Positions 1 to 13,459 of a stretch of 64,000 nt of DNA are shown here, piece by piece. The notes under the pieces were generated by a model that saw only the letters and a list, made by a program, of their open reading frames with translations, did not search any database and was not told the DNA's origin. Within the stretch, counting starts at the first letter, position 1; every line of letters starts with the position of its first letter. Source of the DNA: Laccaria trichodermophora (Eukaryota > Basidiomycota > Agaricomycetes > Agaricales > Hydnangiaceae). Location: positions 1,426,001-1,490,000 of the forward strand of contig JACTVC010000007.1 of NCBI GenBank assembly GCA_018417955.1, in the 5' to 3' direction. The translations under genes and the position numbers were made by a program.

Positions 1-1
1 C

Positions 2-2480
2 TGTGCCCCCATTATTCTCGGATTACCCTGGCTCGTACATAATTCAATCGTTACAGACCATGCCGCTCGTACTTGCATAGATAAAAAGACTGCATATGAT
101 TTGTTGAACCCCCCTGTTATTAAACCGCCTCCACCACCGAAACCTAAGTTGAAAGAACAGATCAAAATTACCAAGGCGGATCAAAAAGTAGTACTCGCTG
201 AACTGTTAATGGTTTGCAATGATAGAATAAAGCACCTCAGACTCAAACCTGAAAAGGTGAAAGATTTTGATGTCATCGGCGCTGTCCATGAGCGCATTGA
301 GACATTGGCTGCTATCGAAACCTTACGTTTGAGGGAACAAAAACTAAAAACCGAATACCATGCAATATTTGATGGGATTCAATGGTTGTTGATCATCAGG
401 TCACAAACCAAACATTGCAACAACCTGAACTATGGAGAGATGCCCTCTGATTGCGGTTACCTCCAACCACATGAAAAGGAACACATTGCTCACTATTGTG
501 CCATAAAGTCCCACAACGCATTCATCCTCCTTGCTGCACTTTGTTCGTTCGGTATCTCATTCTATAGGGCTGAACATCAGGGTTCATTGCCCATCCCTGG
601 GTGGCACAAGGTACTCATTGCCAAGGGTTGCGACCTACAGTGGATTCAACTTCTCGAGCAAACCTTTGTTTGTGACTTTGCACCAGGTGCTCATGTTGGC
701 GGATATATCCATGCCAATACTAGTAGAATCTTTCCACAGATACGGGCGCTTCTCAATTTGAACGTTCCAGTATGGATCAAGTGGTACTTACCATCCATAA
801 GGGTTTCCAATTCATACTATGGGAAATCCTTCTTACCAAGAGATTGTGAGATCAAGCGTGCCATCCATCTGGCTGCGATGAATAAGCACAAACCCATTTA
901 TGCCCCCACGGATCAGTGGGTTGCTGTTGACCAATGCTGTTGATGATGATGGCTTTCATCAAGAAACCCAGCTTGTGCTACCTGGCTATGAGGACCCAGA
1001 TGATGAGTCTGATTACATTGAAGAAACTTCGCCGTCTCAGTGTGCTGCACAGCTCCCCACGCCACCAGCACCAACCACCACCCATGGTCCCATCTCATCT
1101 GACACCCCAGTGGCCTCCTCAGCATCTGATGCTGCCATGGCGTACTTGGGTACAGGGCAATTGCTGCGGGAGACGCATGAAAACTTTTTCTTCCAAATGA
1201 GTCAAGAACACCTAGAACACATGGACCACAAAACAAATTCTGAGTGTGAAGAGAGACTCAACATGGAAGGCCAGGCAAGAACTGGGCTTTGACTCCGTCC
1301 CTTCACCATCTTTATCTGGGAGCTTCATAAAGGTTGTTGGTACCAACAATGTGTTGATGAGCGCAAAGCCGATATTGAGTTTGGCCATTTTGATCTGTAC
1401 ATGTTCAAAGACCCCACCTTGAATGACCAACTCAGTTTCAGGGAGGACTTGAATGCCTTGTACGACATTACTGTCATGGCTCAGAGTACTTGGAGGCCCA
1501 CCCAAGGGCTGAAGGAGCTTCTGGCAAGCCGTTTTGGCTTTACTTTGGATGGTGAACATCAACTGTTTGCACCACCTGGGGATCGTGAGATCAAAGGTCT
1601 CCTGGAGGATAAGGAGGGCCATAGAGCTAGGATTCACATTCAAGGTGGAGGAAGTGACAAGTCTCATGATTCAGCTGTCTGTGATCTGTGGAATCCTGTC
1701 CTAACTACAATGCGTGTCTCCAAACTCCCTCATCAATTTGATATGAGCCCTGAAGCAGCACTATGCCCATCTTTTGTTCACGAAAAGTTTGCACTGGCAG
1801 TCATGACTGTGTCTCCAAGTGAGGCTGGGGAAAAAATTTGCCTCATCAGCGTCAAGGGGGAGCCCTTTTTGGAGCAACATTGGCTCCTAGCTATCAGAGA
1901 CTTCAGTACTGTGGTTAAAAATTTTTGTCAGGAAACCTGGAAAACCGGAATTTTACAAGCAGCCCATCAGCTCATTGACCACAGCATCCCCTTCAACACT
2001 GTCAAGTTCCACTGCCAACTGCTGACCACTGATCGTGAACGCTGCCAAGGATTAGGGGTCCGTCTGTGCGGGTACAAATCGAAGCTAGTTGAGTATGCTG
2101 GCTACGAGAAGCAGTGGTCCAAGCTGCTTGGGGACTACAAAGGAGTATACACATGGGTGGCATTGAAAGCTGGTGGGCTGTATTGGTGGATGGTGATCAA
2201 GTCAGGTCCTTTGAAGTGGGCCAGTCATCGTGGTCAGGTCGTCGCCGAGCTATCATTTGGTTGCCTTGTTGATGACCAGTTCACTCCAGCTGCACTTGCA
2301 GTCCTCAGTGGAGTTTACCAGGTAGAAACGCATATAGCTAGACAAATGGAAGATGTGTCATGGTGGCCCAGGAAAGAAGTATGGGATCAGAGTGAGTTGA
2401 ACGTGGGGTACTGGTCTGAAAGATGCGAGGAATGGTACCAGCATCGCTGTCAGACATTCAAGAAGGAACAGGTGGGTTGA
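2..2480 (+). pseudogene. Gypsy protease remnant fused to an agaric protein of unknown family
   Basis: The frame is open from the left window edge, so the 5' end is missing. The first ~120 codons look like the end of a Ty3/gypsy aspartic protease: ILGLPWL, HN.IVTDHAARTCIDK and YDLLNPP are hallmarks of that region in basidiomycete gypsy elements. At about base 370 it passes without a stop into an unrelated protein with a late motif W-W-P then NVGYWSERCEEWYQ. I associate that motif with uncharacterised agaric proteins but cannot name a function. The reading frame shifts once between about 900 and 943 (the frame ending at 943 continues in the frame open from 900) and meets a single in-frame TGA at 1290-1292, after which it is open to the stop at 2478-2480. 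No LTR is visible. The gene is probably dead; a missed intron could explain the shift but not the TGA. Confidence 0.55.
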
Positions 2481-5400
2481 TGAATTCAACAGAGTGGAAG
2501 ACCAAGCTTAAGAGAGCCCCACATACAACTTTGTTCAAGTCAAACTTCAATGTTCTTTCGCAAGAATTCATGACAGCAAAAGCTTTGGTGGTGAATATCT
2601 GAAGAGCTTGGTGGGGCTGAATGTTTTGGAACTCTGTGATGTGGACCACAAATACTTTATTTTCCTTTGATATACATGTATCTTCACTTCCCGCCATACT
2701 GTCCATAGTGTTATTCTTATTACTTGCATGTCTTGAATGCTAAAAAAGATAGGCCAATTCTACATAAAAAAATATATTGATGTTGATTTTGCAACTGGTT
2801 TTGATAGGGCTTCGCACCTATATACATTATCTTCTCACTGGCCCCTCTTATGTTCACATAATGTAGATTGGATAACCAGATGGGCCGAAGGGCTATCAAT
2901 TCTTTCACTTTTAGATAAAATATGTACACCAGTAGAAAGTAAATAAAGTATTGTGACACAGGGTTTAGAAAAAGCTTGGCCATGCGTCAATTTTAAGCCA
3001 TGAATAACTCAAACAGAAGAAACACATCTTGTACCTTTGTCTCTTTCAATCTTGTACCACTGTTTAGAATGAAGCAATTTGTACTGTTCATCGCATCCTA
3101 ACCCTTCGCTACACATCAACCTGAATTGTTTGTACCTTCCCTGTTTTCAATCTTGAATGATGTATATCATAGCTTTGGTATAACAATCTGTTTTGGGTTC
3201 TACAAATACAAATTTATTGGAGAGAGGAGAGAATGAAATGAAAAAAACCTCAAAAGGTCATAAATTTGAGGCTGTTCTGAGAGATAACTGCTATGTGAAG
3301 GCCTGGAGCCAGGATGTCAAAACCGAATTTCCTAGAGCCTAGGCAGACTCACAGGACCTTGCAGTGGTTGCACTCCGTGATAGCAGCCTGCATAGCTATA
3401 CATCCCAGTGCCAGGTGTGAATCTGATGAGGAGTATCAAAGGACAAAACTCAGAGTGTCATGAATTGTCACTCTTCGGACCAGTTGAAGATATGTGGTGT
3501 TCACAGAGTCCTGGAGTTATAAATTAACATATAGTTGAAAAGTCCCTGTCATATATGGGAAGGGAAACGTCAGTCGAGTTGACTGCTGTTGCACATTGTA
3601 TTGGGATGGGATTCCTTTTCCCAGAGGAGGTGATTGATGCAGATTGGATATTTCATTGAAGGTCGCCCAGGACAGCCTGACTCTGCGCCAGCAAATGAAA
3701 GTGTTTGGGCTGTTGCATTTGGGTAGTTTATCATGACATAGTCGAAGCAATTTTGGCGGTTGAGTCTGGGGTTTTGGAGGTTGTTGAGAAGAACTGGTTG
3801 AGGGCGACTTGAGGCTTCTCCCATGAAGGAGTCACAGAGGTGCAGCCATTGGTACTATGAGCATGGATTGCCAGCACATTAGCAGGGGTATTCGCATGAA
3901 GGTGTTTTGTCTTACTGCAAGCGAATGGAGAGAGTAATTGATGTGTTGCAACGAGAATGGGATAAATTTGAGACAGAGTTGTAAGATTGAGGGCTTCAAG
4001 TCATGTTTTTTGAGATGTGGCATAGGCTTGGAAAGCTCTGCAATAACTGATGGAGTAGAATGTTGATAGCCATATCTGTGTTTATATCTACATCAGAGAA
4101 GTTGTCAATTTTTGGAACATATAGATCATACTATGGACGCCGCTCCAACTGCAATTCCTCCTACTTCTTGGTGAACAGGACTTCGTCTGCTCGATTTGTT
4201 GTTTGAGAACACTGAGATTGTCAGTGATGGTAACATCTACAGAGAAGAATAAGAAAGACATCACCAAGGCCAAAATGAAAAGGAATGCGAAATGGACAAA
4301 AAGTGGAGTTTGTAATCTATTTTCTGGCTGTTCTTTCCTCTTCTCTTTTGGCAAACGATGCATTGCAACACAACTCTTGCGCATACAGGCACTGCAGCTC
4401 ACCAATGAACACTCTGTGACTCCACATTCTTTGATAGATCCTCCCAATCTCATACCATCCACAAATAGCACCATCCATTCAACTTCTTGTTTCCCTATAA
4501 TCCAGGCAACCCTCCTCCCTACCATCCTCATTTATTGCTGTGGGTGGAATCACCTCATCCATGACATTGATCATCGGACAGGTTTCTGACATGTTTCCAT
4601 GATTCCCCCTCATTCCAATCCAAATCCACCAATGACGACCTGTTACGTGGTGTTGGCTTTGCCACACTTCAACTTGTCAGGCTTGCCGTTGCTTCGCTTG
4701 GGCTCAGCAGCATCAGGTGATCCTTGTGGATATGGACCGGGGAGATGAATGACATGGTTCGCCTTCCCTCTGCCAATTTTTTGTCCCAGCTCAACATCAT
4801 TTTTAGAGGATCCAACAGTGTCCCTCAGAAACGTTCATTCAATATCACCTGCCTCCTCCTCGCCTTTGCTCACTCATGCGCACTCACCGGCATCCTCTCT
4901 TCTCTGTCCCCTCATGCTCATCCAATGCATCCCCCAAGTCCTAGCTTCCCCCCCCCTCACATCCAAATGCTAACAATTCGCTACAAACTGTGCTGCCTCT
5001 GCTATCTCCACCGTCAAGGCATTCTATATGGTTTTAGAGTAAGGATAACAATGTTGGTGTTACAAATGTTAGACGAAAAGCACAAAAAGGCTTGCAGGTC
5101 GAACGGTATCAATGAAACAGAAATGGGTAATGTGGTTGAATGTTATGCACTTTAATAGATTGATGGGTGAAGTCTGTAGCAACAAAGCCTTGCAGGTCAA
5201 GTGCACTCAACCTGTGAGAGATTAATTACGCATGCTGGAACATATTTAGGGATGATAATACATGATAACGCTTGCAGGTCGGTGTGGAAGTGCATCATGA
5301 ACCTTTCATGATGCCCCCCCTTTTTTTTATTTTGGACTTTTATTTTAGAATTTTTCTCTTTTCTTTTATTTTTTTATTCTACTTGTGTCTTTTACTAAAG

Positions 5401-6639
5401 TTCAAGTGTTTGGAGTAGTCACGTTTTCTTAAGGTTTTCGTTGCGCACAAGCTAATGCACTCCTGAAGTGTTCCTACAAGATTCACCGCAATAACCGACA
5501 AGTTACCATAAATGCTTCCATCAAAGTGACATCATCATCGGCCACTTCTTTGTTCAGCTCTTTTGGTGGAATTTGAAGGATCAGATCTGGACTCATTTGC
5601 GTGTGCACGTACTTTCTTTTATTTCTTTTTTTTATTATCATTGTTTTTTAACGGTTGTTGTTTATATATATATATTAATGGTGTATCCTCAAGAGACCAA
5701 AGTCACACCTGAGGGCTGGACAGTAGGGTTGAGCTAATGATAGCTGGGAAGTCCGCCCTGAGGGTGACAGTGCGTCTGTAAATAGACTCCCCAGCATCGG
5801 ACAGTTCCCCAAGTCATCCCCAGTCTAAAGGTTTGACAGAGGAATCTGACAGGTGCACTGTGGACATTTTCTTTTTGGTGTTTTATAGAATGTCATGACT
5901 TCTTTTTAGAATTATTGGACAGGCAGCATGTGAAAACGTGTAGAATGCCTTGTGATTTCTGTTTTTGTATTTAGGTGTCCTCCCACCTTGCGAATGGAGT
6001 ATTCTTCCCCTCTCTTGACTTTGTTCTCACCACGACTTTTAAGATTTTAAGTGATTTACGTTCAACGCTCTTCCCCCTTCCGAACTTGTCGACCTCGGCT
6101 TTTGTTTGGACTCCTCAAGAATATTACATGCATGTAAGAACCTCAAAAGACACATATATGCGTACTTAAAAGCTTACCTACTGCGCACATTGAGCGCTCG
6201 TCCATGCGTTCTCTCATGCCATCTGCGTTAAGTCCCTCTCATCCCTTACCTTATTGTCCAAACTCGTCTTTCCCTTTCTTCCCCCATCTTTTTGTGTAGA
6301 GGACCAGTTTCCGTCTCCCTCTGTCGAACTATCGTTCTTCCACATCGGGTGTGTTCAATCTGTGAGTTAGGTTATGACGATTGTGTGTGATGCTACTGCA
6401 TTTTATCATGATGCTCACAGGTCAGGCACACTTGACCCATGAAGGTTTTTTGTATGTATAGTGATGGTGTCTACTGGAGCAAAATGTGAAGTGAGGTTTG
6501 TAAATGTGTAGCATAGACGATTAAGTGCCATTTGTACTAGTTGATCTACAAGATGTAAAATAAACAATGTTTGTAAACAAAGTACGTATGCTTGTTTTGA
6601 TCAAACAATTAGAAGTTCGATCAGCATCTACTACAACCC
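2481..6639. other. No convincing gene
   Basis: Only short overlapping frames without codon structure are present. The stretch includes T-rich runs near 5315-5400 and 5610-5670 and three copies of CTTGCAGGTC (near 5090, 5190 and 5270). The minus-strand frame 4088-4531 contains a Cys-pair plus KEKRKE segment that resembles a minus-strand frame at 59434-59619, so it may be a decayed dispersed gene fragment. Confidence 0.5.
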
Positions 6640-7360
6640 ATGACTTACTGTCACAATGTCTATCAAGATATGGTGAGCTCATCTAAACAAATGTTGGACA
6701 AGGCACCAGCAACGAAACTGAAACTGAAACCAAAGGCAAAGGCAAAGGCAAAGGTGCAGAAAGAAGCAGAAGGTAGCCAGGGTTCAGGTGCATGGCATGT
6801 CAGTTGCGTTTTTGTGTTGGAGCTAATAACTGATGTGTATGATGGCAGGAACAGGTGGAGGACAGTTGAAGGCATCCGCTAAGGAAAAAGAGGTGGTCGC
6901 AGGGACAGGAGATAATGAAGAGGAAGAGGATGAGGGAGTGATGGCGTGAGCGGATCACAGAAGGAAAAAGGGATCTAAAGGCAAGGAACAGGCAAAGTTG
7001 AAGACGAAGAAGAGTAAGGAGATGGTGGACAGTGGATCAGATGCATCAGATGAAGGAGAGGGAGGGGCAGATGAAGGGCAAAAGGAAGTGGAAGGACAGG
7101 GAGGGAGTGCGAAGGCGGAACCATTGGATACTCTGTGCAACGATGCGATCCTGGGGTACTGCTGGATCAACTTGCTATTGAAGGAGAAGTCACAGGAGAT
7201 AGTGAAGATGTTGAAGGACAACGTGGTGGACATTGAGAGCAGAATCAAGAAGCTGGATGGGAAGGGAAAGAGACATGCGAAGGCAGTGGAGTGGATAGAA
7301 GAGCTGAAGAGGAGCATCAAAGTTGAGGAGGAAGTTGAGGGTGATGAAGATGTTGGTTGA
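6640..7360 (+). pseudogene. Small Lys/Glu-rich two-exon gene with one in-frame TGA
   Basis: Exon 1 (6640-6787) encodes a lysine-rich stretch with alternating KP/KA pairs. It splices with correct phase (GGT TCA G | GA) to exon 2 (6849-7360), which continues through acidic and basic low-complexity sequence into a better-defined C-terminus rich in Leu, Ile and Lys that is probably helical. One in-frame TGA lies at 6947-6949; on both sides the frame keeps the same composition. The start could be the ATG at 6640 or the ATG at 6670. I do not recognise the family. The composition suggests a nuclear or nucleic-acid-binding accessory protein, but that is only a guess. Confidence 0.35.
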
Positions 7361-9045
7361 AGAACTGTAGCATGAAGCAAAGAACAACAGGTGCTGCTGG
7401 GTAGCAACACAACCCTGTTTCACTTTTATAAGCTCTTTGGGTTCTTTGTTATGCATTCGGTGACATCATCAAACAATAAGAGGTCTATTATTAGATTTCT
7501 CTATTGTTCTGATAAGCATCTTGTGTCATTCCGACTCAGAGAGATGTATGGGTGTAGCGCCCATAAGATAAGGAAGATAAGGTGGTCTAGACACAATCCA
7601 GAGTTCTCCAGCCTTCTCCTTGACTTTTATTGGCCATCTCATCTGAAAACAGGATAGACCTCCAACCATATGACAAGTCTTACTAGAACTAGTGAAAATG
7701 AATTATATCAGTTCTGCACCTATCTGGTGCTTATCTTCAACTAGACAGTCTCTGAGCGCTAACGTGTTAGCCGCCATGGCCAGTGTTACATAAGCATTCT
7801 CACCACCACAACAATTAAATTGTTACAAGACCATATAGTTATATGCTGATCATGCTGTGTACTATTAAGAGAGTGCACAGACCTTATTTTTACTACCCAC
7901 CATGCCAGTAGGTGTAAGGTTATAAGGCATGGTGGTACTAAAAAAAGTGTAACCCTAGATTAGGGTTAGAAATTATATAACGAGAAGAAACAGCAACATA
8001 ACAGTACAGCCAGCCATCTGAGAAGGCAACACATACATGCAAGTGCAAACAATACAACAGCAATGCACAGCATTCACAAAGCATGTGAAGCTCTAGAGCA
8101 TCAGGTGTTGCATCTTACGTTGGCTGTTGAAAATGGCTGGCAAAGATCTTTCACACAATGGTGAACTTGGCCAGGCATGTACGTGGTTGTCAACTTGGAG
8201 GGTCGCGTTTAAACGAGGAGGAGAATATGGACCTGGATAACGCAAGAGAGATGCTGAGGTGGGCGCTTGAAGGCCCTAATGCCTCTCTAACAACGTGTCT
8301 GTTGTTGTTGGCATAGAAGGCTATAGTGCAATGATGACAAAGATGGGAAATTTTTATACATTGACAGTAGTGTGAAAATGTGAAACATTGAATGAGCAGC
8401 AATTGGGTCCTAAGTCAAAGATTATAAGCAAGACAGTTAGCTAGGCGCTTGACAGTGATAATCGCTACTTTGATGACATTTAGGCTGTTGTCGACCTGGA
8501 TGGCCACCAAACAACTGGGTTGCACTTAAAAAAAATGAAACTCATTTTATTGCCTCTCTAAGCCTTTTGATAACTCAACACACATTATTTGTTTGTAAAA
8601 AATAAACATATGAATTCTCAAATTATTAGCTATAGTTTGACCTAATCAACCCCTGGCTTCTATCTTTACCTTTGTTTGTATTTGAGGCCATAATCTAACT
8701 TAATTGAGCAATAAACATGTAAATTGAGGCAACTAAAAGATCACATGTCTTATATTTTGATCCCATCATAACCAAACAAATACATAAATTATAAAAAAGC
8801 ACAGGCAAATGAATAAAATAAGACTGACAAAGAATGAAAAAATTTAAGAAAAAGGACAGGCAAAAGATTGAAATGATACTGGCAAAGAATGAAAAGAAAA
8901 GAAATAAAGTTGGCAAAGAATGAAGAAGAATGAAATAGCTGCCAAGCAAGAGTGAAATAGCCTAGGCATTTCATTTCATATTTCACTTGGGGGGATTAAA
9001 AAGACTGTGCAGGCAAATGCCCAGGTTTTATCATAAAAGTGGTAG
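7361..9045. other. No gene recognised; AT-rich
   Basis: No ORF with coding character. The stretch 8690-8960 is strongly A-rich on the plus strand, with repeats of the kind AAAGAATGAAAA. The first recognisable exon sequence resumes at 9046. Confidence 0.5.
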
Positions 9046-9136
9046 GTACCACTCTCTGGATGGAGCCAGTGGAAACCTATAAACTTTCATCAGCTTTTTC
9101 AAAGCAGGAGATGCACTGTGGCATGGCGTAGTGGTG
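9046..9136 (+). pseudogene. KDZ-associated CxC gene, fragment 1 of 3
   Basis: An exon appears to start after TAG at 9043-9045 and stays open for 30 codons, ending ...CTVAWRSG. The frame continues exactly, with the TAGTGGTG target duplication counted once, at 24893 on the far side of the 15.7-kb KDZ element. This shows that the element landed inside an exon of this gene. The fragment contains a Cys and many Trp/Arg residues, in keeping with a cysteine-cluster region, but on its own it is too short to classify. Confidence 0.6.
9129..9136. repeat. Left target-site duplication, TAGTGGTG
   Basis: Eight bases identical to 24885-24892 on the other side of the KDZ element. An 8-bp duplication is what I recall for Zisupton-type transposons. 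Removing the element plus one copy restores an open frame across the junction, which supports these exact boundaries. Confidence 0.93.
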
Positions 9137-9665
9137 CACTTCAGTCACCCACCTTGAACAAGCTATTAGCTAGGAAATCTTGAAAAATTATCCAGGCTAA
9201 TAGATCCTCTGGCCGTTTTTTTTTTGGCCTTTGGATAGAAATATATTATTGGATTTGATAGAAAATGTTTGACCTCTAATATTGTGACCAGAAATATTTG
9301 GGTAGATAAATTGTGTTCAAAAATATCCTAGTCAAGTGAAAGTGGTCAGAAATGTTTGAAGGGTGTCAGACTGGTAAGAAATGTTTGAAGGGTGTCAGAC
9401 TGGTAAGAAATGTTTGAGCCAAGTCAAACTGGCCAGAAATGTTTGAGGTGTGCCAGAGTGACTAGAAATGTTTCAGTGGTGTGACATTGCTCAGATATGT
9501 TTTAAGCATGTCACACTGCTAAAAAATCTTTTGGCCTTGTCACATGGCTAGAACATTTCCGACCAGTGTCACAGGGTATCTGGGGTCCCAGTTTCAGAAA
9601 AAAAACTTGGTTTTGCCAGCATAGTTCTCTCAATATTTTGCACATTGCTTTTTTTTGTTTCTTAT
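9137..9665 (+). repeat. Left terminal inverted repeat of the KDZ element
   Basis: Matches the reverse complement of about 24412-24884. Within it a motif built on AGAAATGTTTGA...TGTCAGACTGGT recurs every ~27-30 bp from about 9340 to 9500. The left copy has one or two extra motif units. The motif array is a plausible transposase-binding region. Confidence 0.88.
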
Positions 9666-9768
9666 TGAAGTTACAATCCAAAATCATATATTTCAACACT
9701 TTATAATGCATAACTCTTCTGAAAGCAGGACTTATCACTATTTACATACACTTTCATCCTATCAATAG

Positions 9769-12700
9769 TCAAAACAATGAGTCTGTATAGCTTTTTCGAA
9801 ACTCATCAGATAAAGCTACCATCTCAACAGCCTCCAATAACTCTGTCTCTTCACCCTCTTCTTCATCACCCTCATCATCCTCATCTTCTTCCTCCTCTTC
9901 ATTGTCATCATCATATCTCTCTCTTTCATTCTCAGCAACCATGGCAGTCATTTCAAACTTACGTGCCTCCATAAGATCTTCCAATGATGGTCCCCATGAA
10001 TCTGGCATAGGTTTGTGAGGATCAATCATACGTGTTTTGTCTTGCCAGTTGTTGCATAAGCATGCTAAGAATTCTGCACGCAAGACCATCTGATAGACTA
10101 CTTCTTCACTTATATTCTTCATCATAGCCATTGTTACACATTTCCACTCCTCAATGAGCCAATCTTGCATGGCACTTCTCTCATATGCTAGTCTCCTTTC
10201 TTCCTCATTACATCTCTCCAACTCAAGCATGGATTTTATTCCCTTTCGAACATTTTCATCACCCAACCATTTGGGGATTTCTCCTCCAGGTGAAATATCA
10301 GTCTCATCTAGGCCCACATCTTGCCATATGTCATCATCAACATCCAGCTTGAACAATCCATCACTGGCAATAGGATGAGGTGCACAAGCACCACGTGGTG
10401 CTTGTTTCTTCTTAATCATAGCCTCCAACTCTCCACATAACTCATTGTATTTTTTTGCAAGCTGTTGAATACCAGGTTCCTTCCGCTTGATTTGAGACAC
10501 TGAGTGGTCCTGTAGCTTCTTATCTGCATTATGTCATTAGTGAGGTATAATACTGATATCAGTATTTATAGCCTACCATTGGTATTTGTTTTGTGGTAAG
10601 CTCTTTCTAATCCATCAAGTTCAAATTTTCGCTGCTGAAGCCTGGTTCTCAACCTCTTTTTTAAGGCCAAGGCATTTATCCGGACTTTTAAGAATTTGTT
10701 TCCCAGTAACCGATCAAGCCGGAGTCGGCCATCAGTTCCAAGCATTCCACGTTTACTTTTGTAGGCTTTCTCTAGTTTGTTGCATTTCTCTTTGAGTTCA
10801 GCAAGTGTCACTCTAACTTCAGAGACATCCCACCCATCTTCATACCGCCCAGATTGAATCATACCCTCAAACTTGTATATCTCTTTATTGCATGAATCTG
10901 TATCCTCTTTCAATTGTATAATCTCTTCAATAAGTTTATCTGCAAGATTCTTGGATTGACGGGGCATTGGCTTAGTCTGTGCAACCAGTTGAGCAGCCCA
11001 TTCCTCTCTTAGAATATCTTTAGTGATATCTAAATCTGCTAGCTCATCTAAAACACCAAGAGCTTCTGACTTCCGTGTATTCATGGAAACCCATTTACGT
11101 CTGAGCCAATCTCCAAGATTCAATAGTGACTTCTTATCCAGATGCTTCACTTGAGTATCCAAGGTATAGAGACGGTTATAGTATCCAGTAACTCTCAGTG
11201 ATGGGATGAGCAGTTTAATTGAGCTCCAAAAGTGCTCACAGCCCTCACCATCTGTAAGTCCAAAGCCTATACATTTTCTTGGGTGATAAATGAGCTGGCA
11301 AGCCCATTGATGACCATAAGCATGAAACACTGATATGGCCCAGATGAGTCTATCATGGAAGTCTTTCAGAAAGCCCCATTTAATACAACTACGATGAAGC
11401 TGACAGCCAATATCATAGAGCACACCCACTCTAGCAGTCAAGGGTAAATGGTTAAATAAACATTCTAAAAGAACCAGAGCATAGTGTTGCTTCTCTCCTG
11501 CAGAAGTCATGTTTACCAGCCATAAGACACGATCATGTCGACACAGAAGAGCCATAAGTCCAGTATCAGAAAAGAACTGAGTGCTAGCTTTAACTCGTTT
11601 TTCATCTGCAGCAGTAAAAGAGTCACCACACATGTTCAGCACAGAGTTTGGAACTTTGAGTCCAGGCTCACACAAGTCAGGATTTTCATCCTTCTGAGGC
11701 TGTAAAGGAGTATCTTGTGACTTTTTACCTTTTGAACCAGACTTGGGTTCTGGGCGGGTTTCATTGACTATATCCTCCATAGCCTTGACATCTTCTGAAG
11801 AGATGAATGCTGTATCTGGGTGCTTACGAGGGGCAGGTGGCTCTTTACCCTGAGCCTTGCGTGACTTTTGCTTGAAACAAGCATCCAAGCATACAATGAA
11901 ATCAACCCTTACAAAAAAAGTTGAGATCACAATGATAGTGTTGGCTAAAACTCCACATACAAATCATCAGGCTTTGACCAATCTTTTCCACCAAAGCACA
12001 AAGGACAGCGTCCTCTCAGATAATCACTTGGTCTTTCCAAGTTTGGTGCAGCAGTGTGCATATCCTCATCTAAAATTTGCTCCAGTACATTCCTTTCACT
12101 GGACAAAAAACCACATACCGATTTCAATCTTATCTTCTAAAAAAATGTGAGAACAGTTAGATATGAAACTTTTTTTGAGCCAAAAAGAAAGAAAAAACAA
12201 CCTTGATTAATATTATCTGTGTTACACAAAAAAAGAATTAGCATAAGAAGTTTTCACTTAAAAGAAAATAAATACCATCAGCCATTTCAACGGTTTCATC
12301 TGCAAAAAAAAAGTTTTATTGTCAGCAGAAAGATTTCTTATATCAAGAGCAAAATCAGAAACCTTGCTCCATTCCAACATTTTCATCTTTTCAAAAAAAA
12401 GTTAGAATTACACAAATCTTTCTGATTGAAGAAAAAAACCTTGGTCCATTTCTTCATCTGTGAAAGAATGTTTGAGTTGCAGCAGAATTATATCTTGACT
12501 GAGCCAGAAAAAGAAATACCTTGCTCAATCTCATAGTCTTCTGTTTGAAAAGTTTTTAGTTCCAAGAAACATTGTCATAAGCAATAAATACCTGAAACTT
12601 TGATTGAACTTCTCATGTCATCCAGATAATTGTTGACAAGAAGGTTCTTCTTATCAATCAAAGTAGCATACCACTGCATAGCACTTCCAAAACGACGACG

Positions 12701-13459
12701 CAAACTATTCTAAAGTAAAAGAACTTTTAAGCAAGGAAAAACATTGACAGAAAACAAATAAAACATACCCGAGTTGTTAACTTGTATCTTCTGTTTCCAA
12801 GAAAGGTCTCCAAGGTTTCACACCAAGCCGTAGTATTTGGAGCTGCATTTACAAACAGCTCATTCACAAACTCGAGCATATTCAAGTCCACTGTGAGAGA
12901 TGGATTAACTGGTGCACATGGAAAGAACCCTAGCTCAAGGAGTTGAAGTGCTGGGGAAGTGCAATTGCAGAGGGAAAGGATCTCAATACCTGCCAAAATT
13001 ATGAGTGACTTCTTGAAATATACTAGAACACATACGCTCAAAGAAAATGCATGCAACATTCAATTGTCTGCCTGACCCACAACCAGCACATCCCCTTCGA
13101 GAACGCACTTGCACCATATCTCGCAAAGAGTCCATTTCATGTAGAAGTTTGACATATGGCTCCATTAGACTGGGAAGAACCTCAGTTTCCCATCGCTGAA
13201 ATTGTTTCTGCTTTTTTCCTGGTAGCTGGACAGTGTCACCTTCATTTTCAAAGGTAAGAGTTGTTGCCAGTGGCTGAAAAGGGTCTGCTTTCTTGGAAAC
13301 CCCAGGCTTAAAGGGCTGGACAAAATGTCCAGCTGGTGTGTACAGATTTCCTTTAACAGCTTTATGAGCCTTCAAGGATTTGGGTGCAGTGTTTACAGGA
13401 AAAAGGCCAGCATTTTCTGGTGGCAAAGACTTAGCTGGTTTTTTCTTGTACATTGACAT
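9769..13459 (-). CDS. KDZ (Kyakuja-Dileera-Zisupton) transposase, intact, 12 exons
   Basis: Spliced by eye from the ATG at 13459 to the TGA at 9769-9771: exons 13036-13459, 12769-12989, 12592-12709, six microexons (12520-12540, 12440-12457, 12363-12386, 12276-12299, 12202-12216, 12119-12136), then 11961-12069, 10577-11907 and 9769-10523. They total 3078 nt, 1025 codons without a stop. Near the N-terminus is a Cys-rich cluster (GCAGCGSGR, then CNC and FFPCAP), and after the microexons RGRCPLCFGG; these fit the CxC clusters of the family. The RNase H-like catalytic core follows: IVCLDACF (Asp ~339), LYDIGCQ (Asp ~496) and DGEGCEHFWS (Glu ~552) are my picks for the DDE triad. After it comes a long charged helical region and an acidic tail. 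It should cut and join the element ends in the nucleus. It lies beside the left inverted repeat. Confidence 0.92.
12119..12540 (-). other. Run of six consecutive symmetric microexons in the transposase
   Basis: Exons of 21, 18, 24, 24, 15 and 18 nt are separated by introns of 49-65 bp. Each begins and ends in phase 1, so any of them can be skipped without changing frame. Five of six start GAT/GAA after the join, and four end in CAAG. They encode acidic units of 5-8 residues such as DEEMDQ, DENVGMEQ and DETVEMAD. The flanking exon begins with a further unit (DEDMH). This looks like tandem exon duplication. Confidence 0.8.

Noticed and set aside
7190..7456. Minus-strand frame opposite the Lys-rich gene
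   Set aside because: Shadow of the plus-strand frame; its composition is the complement of Lys/Glu codons.
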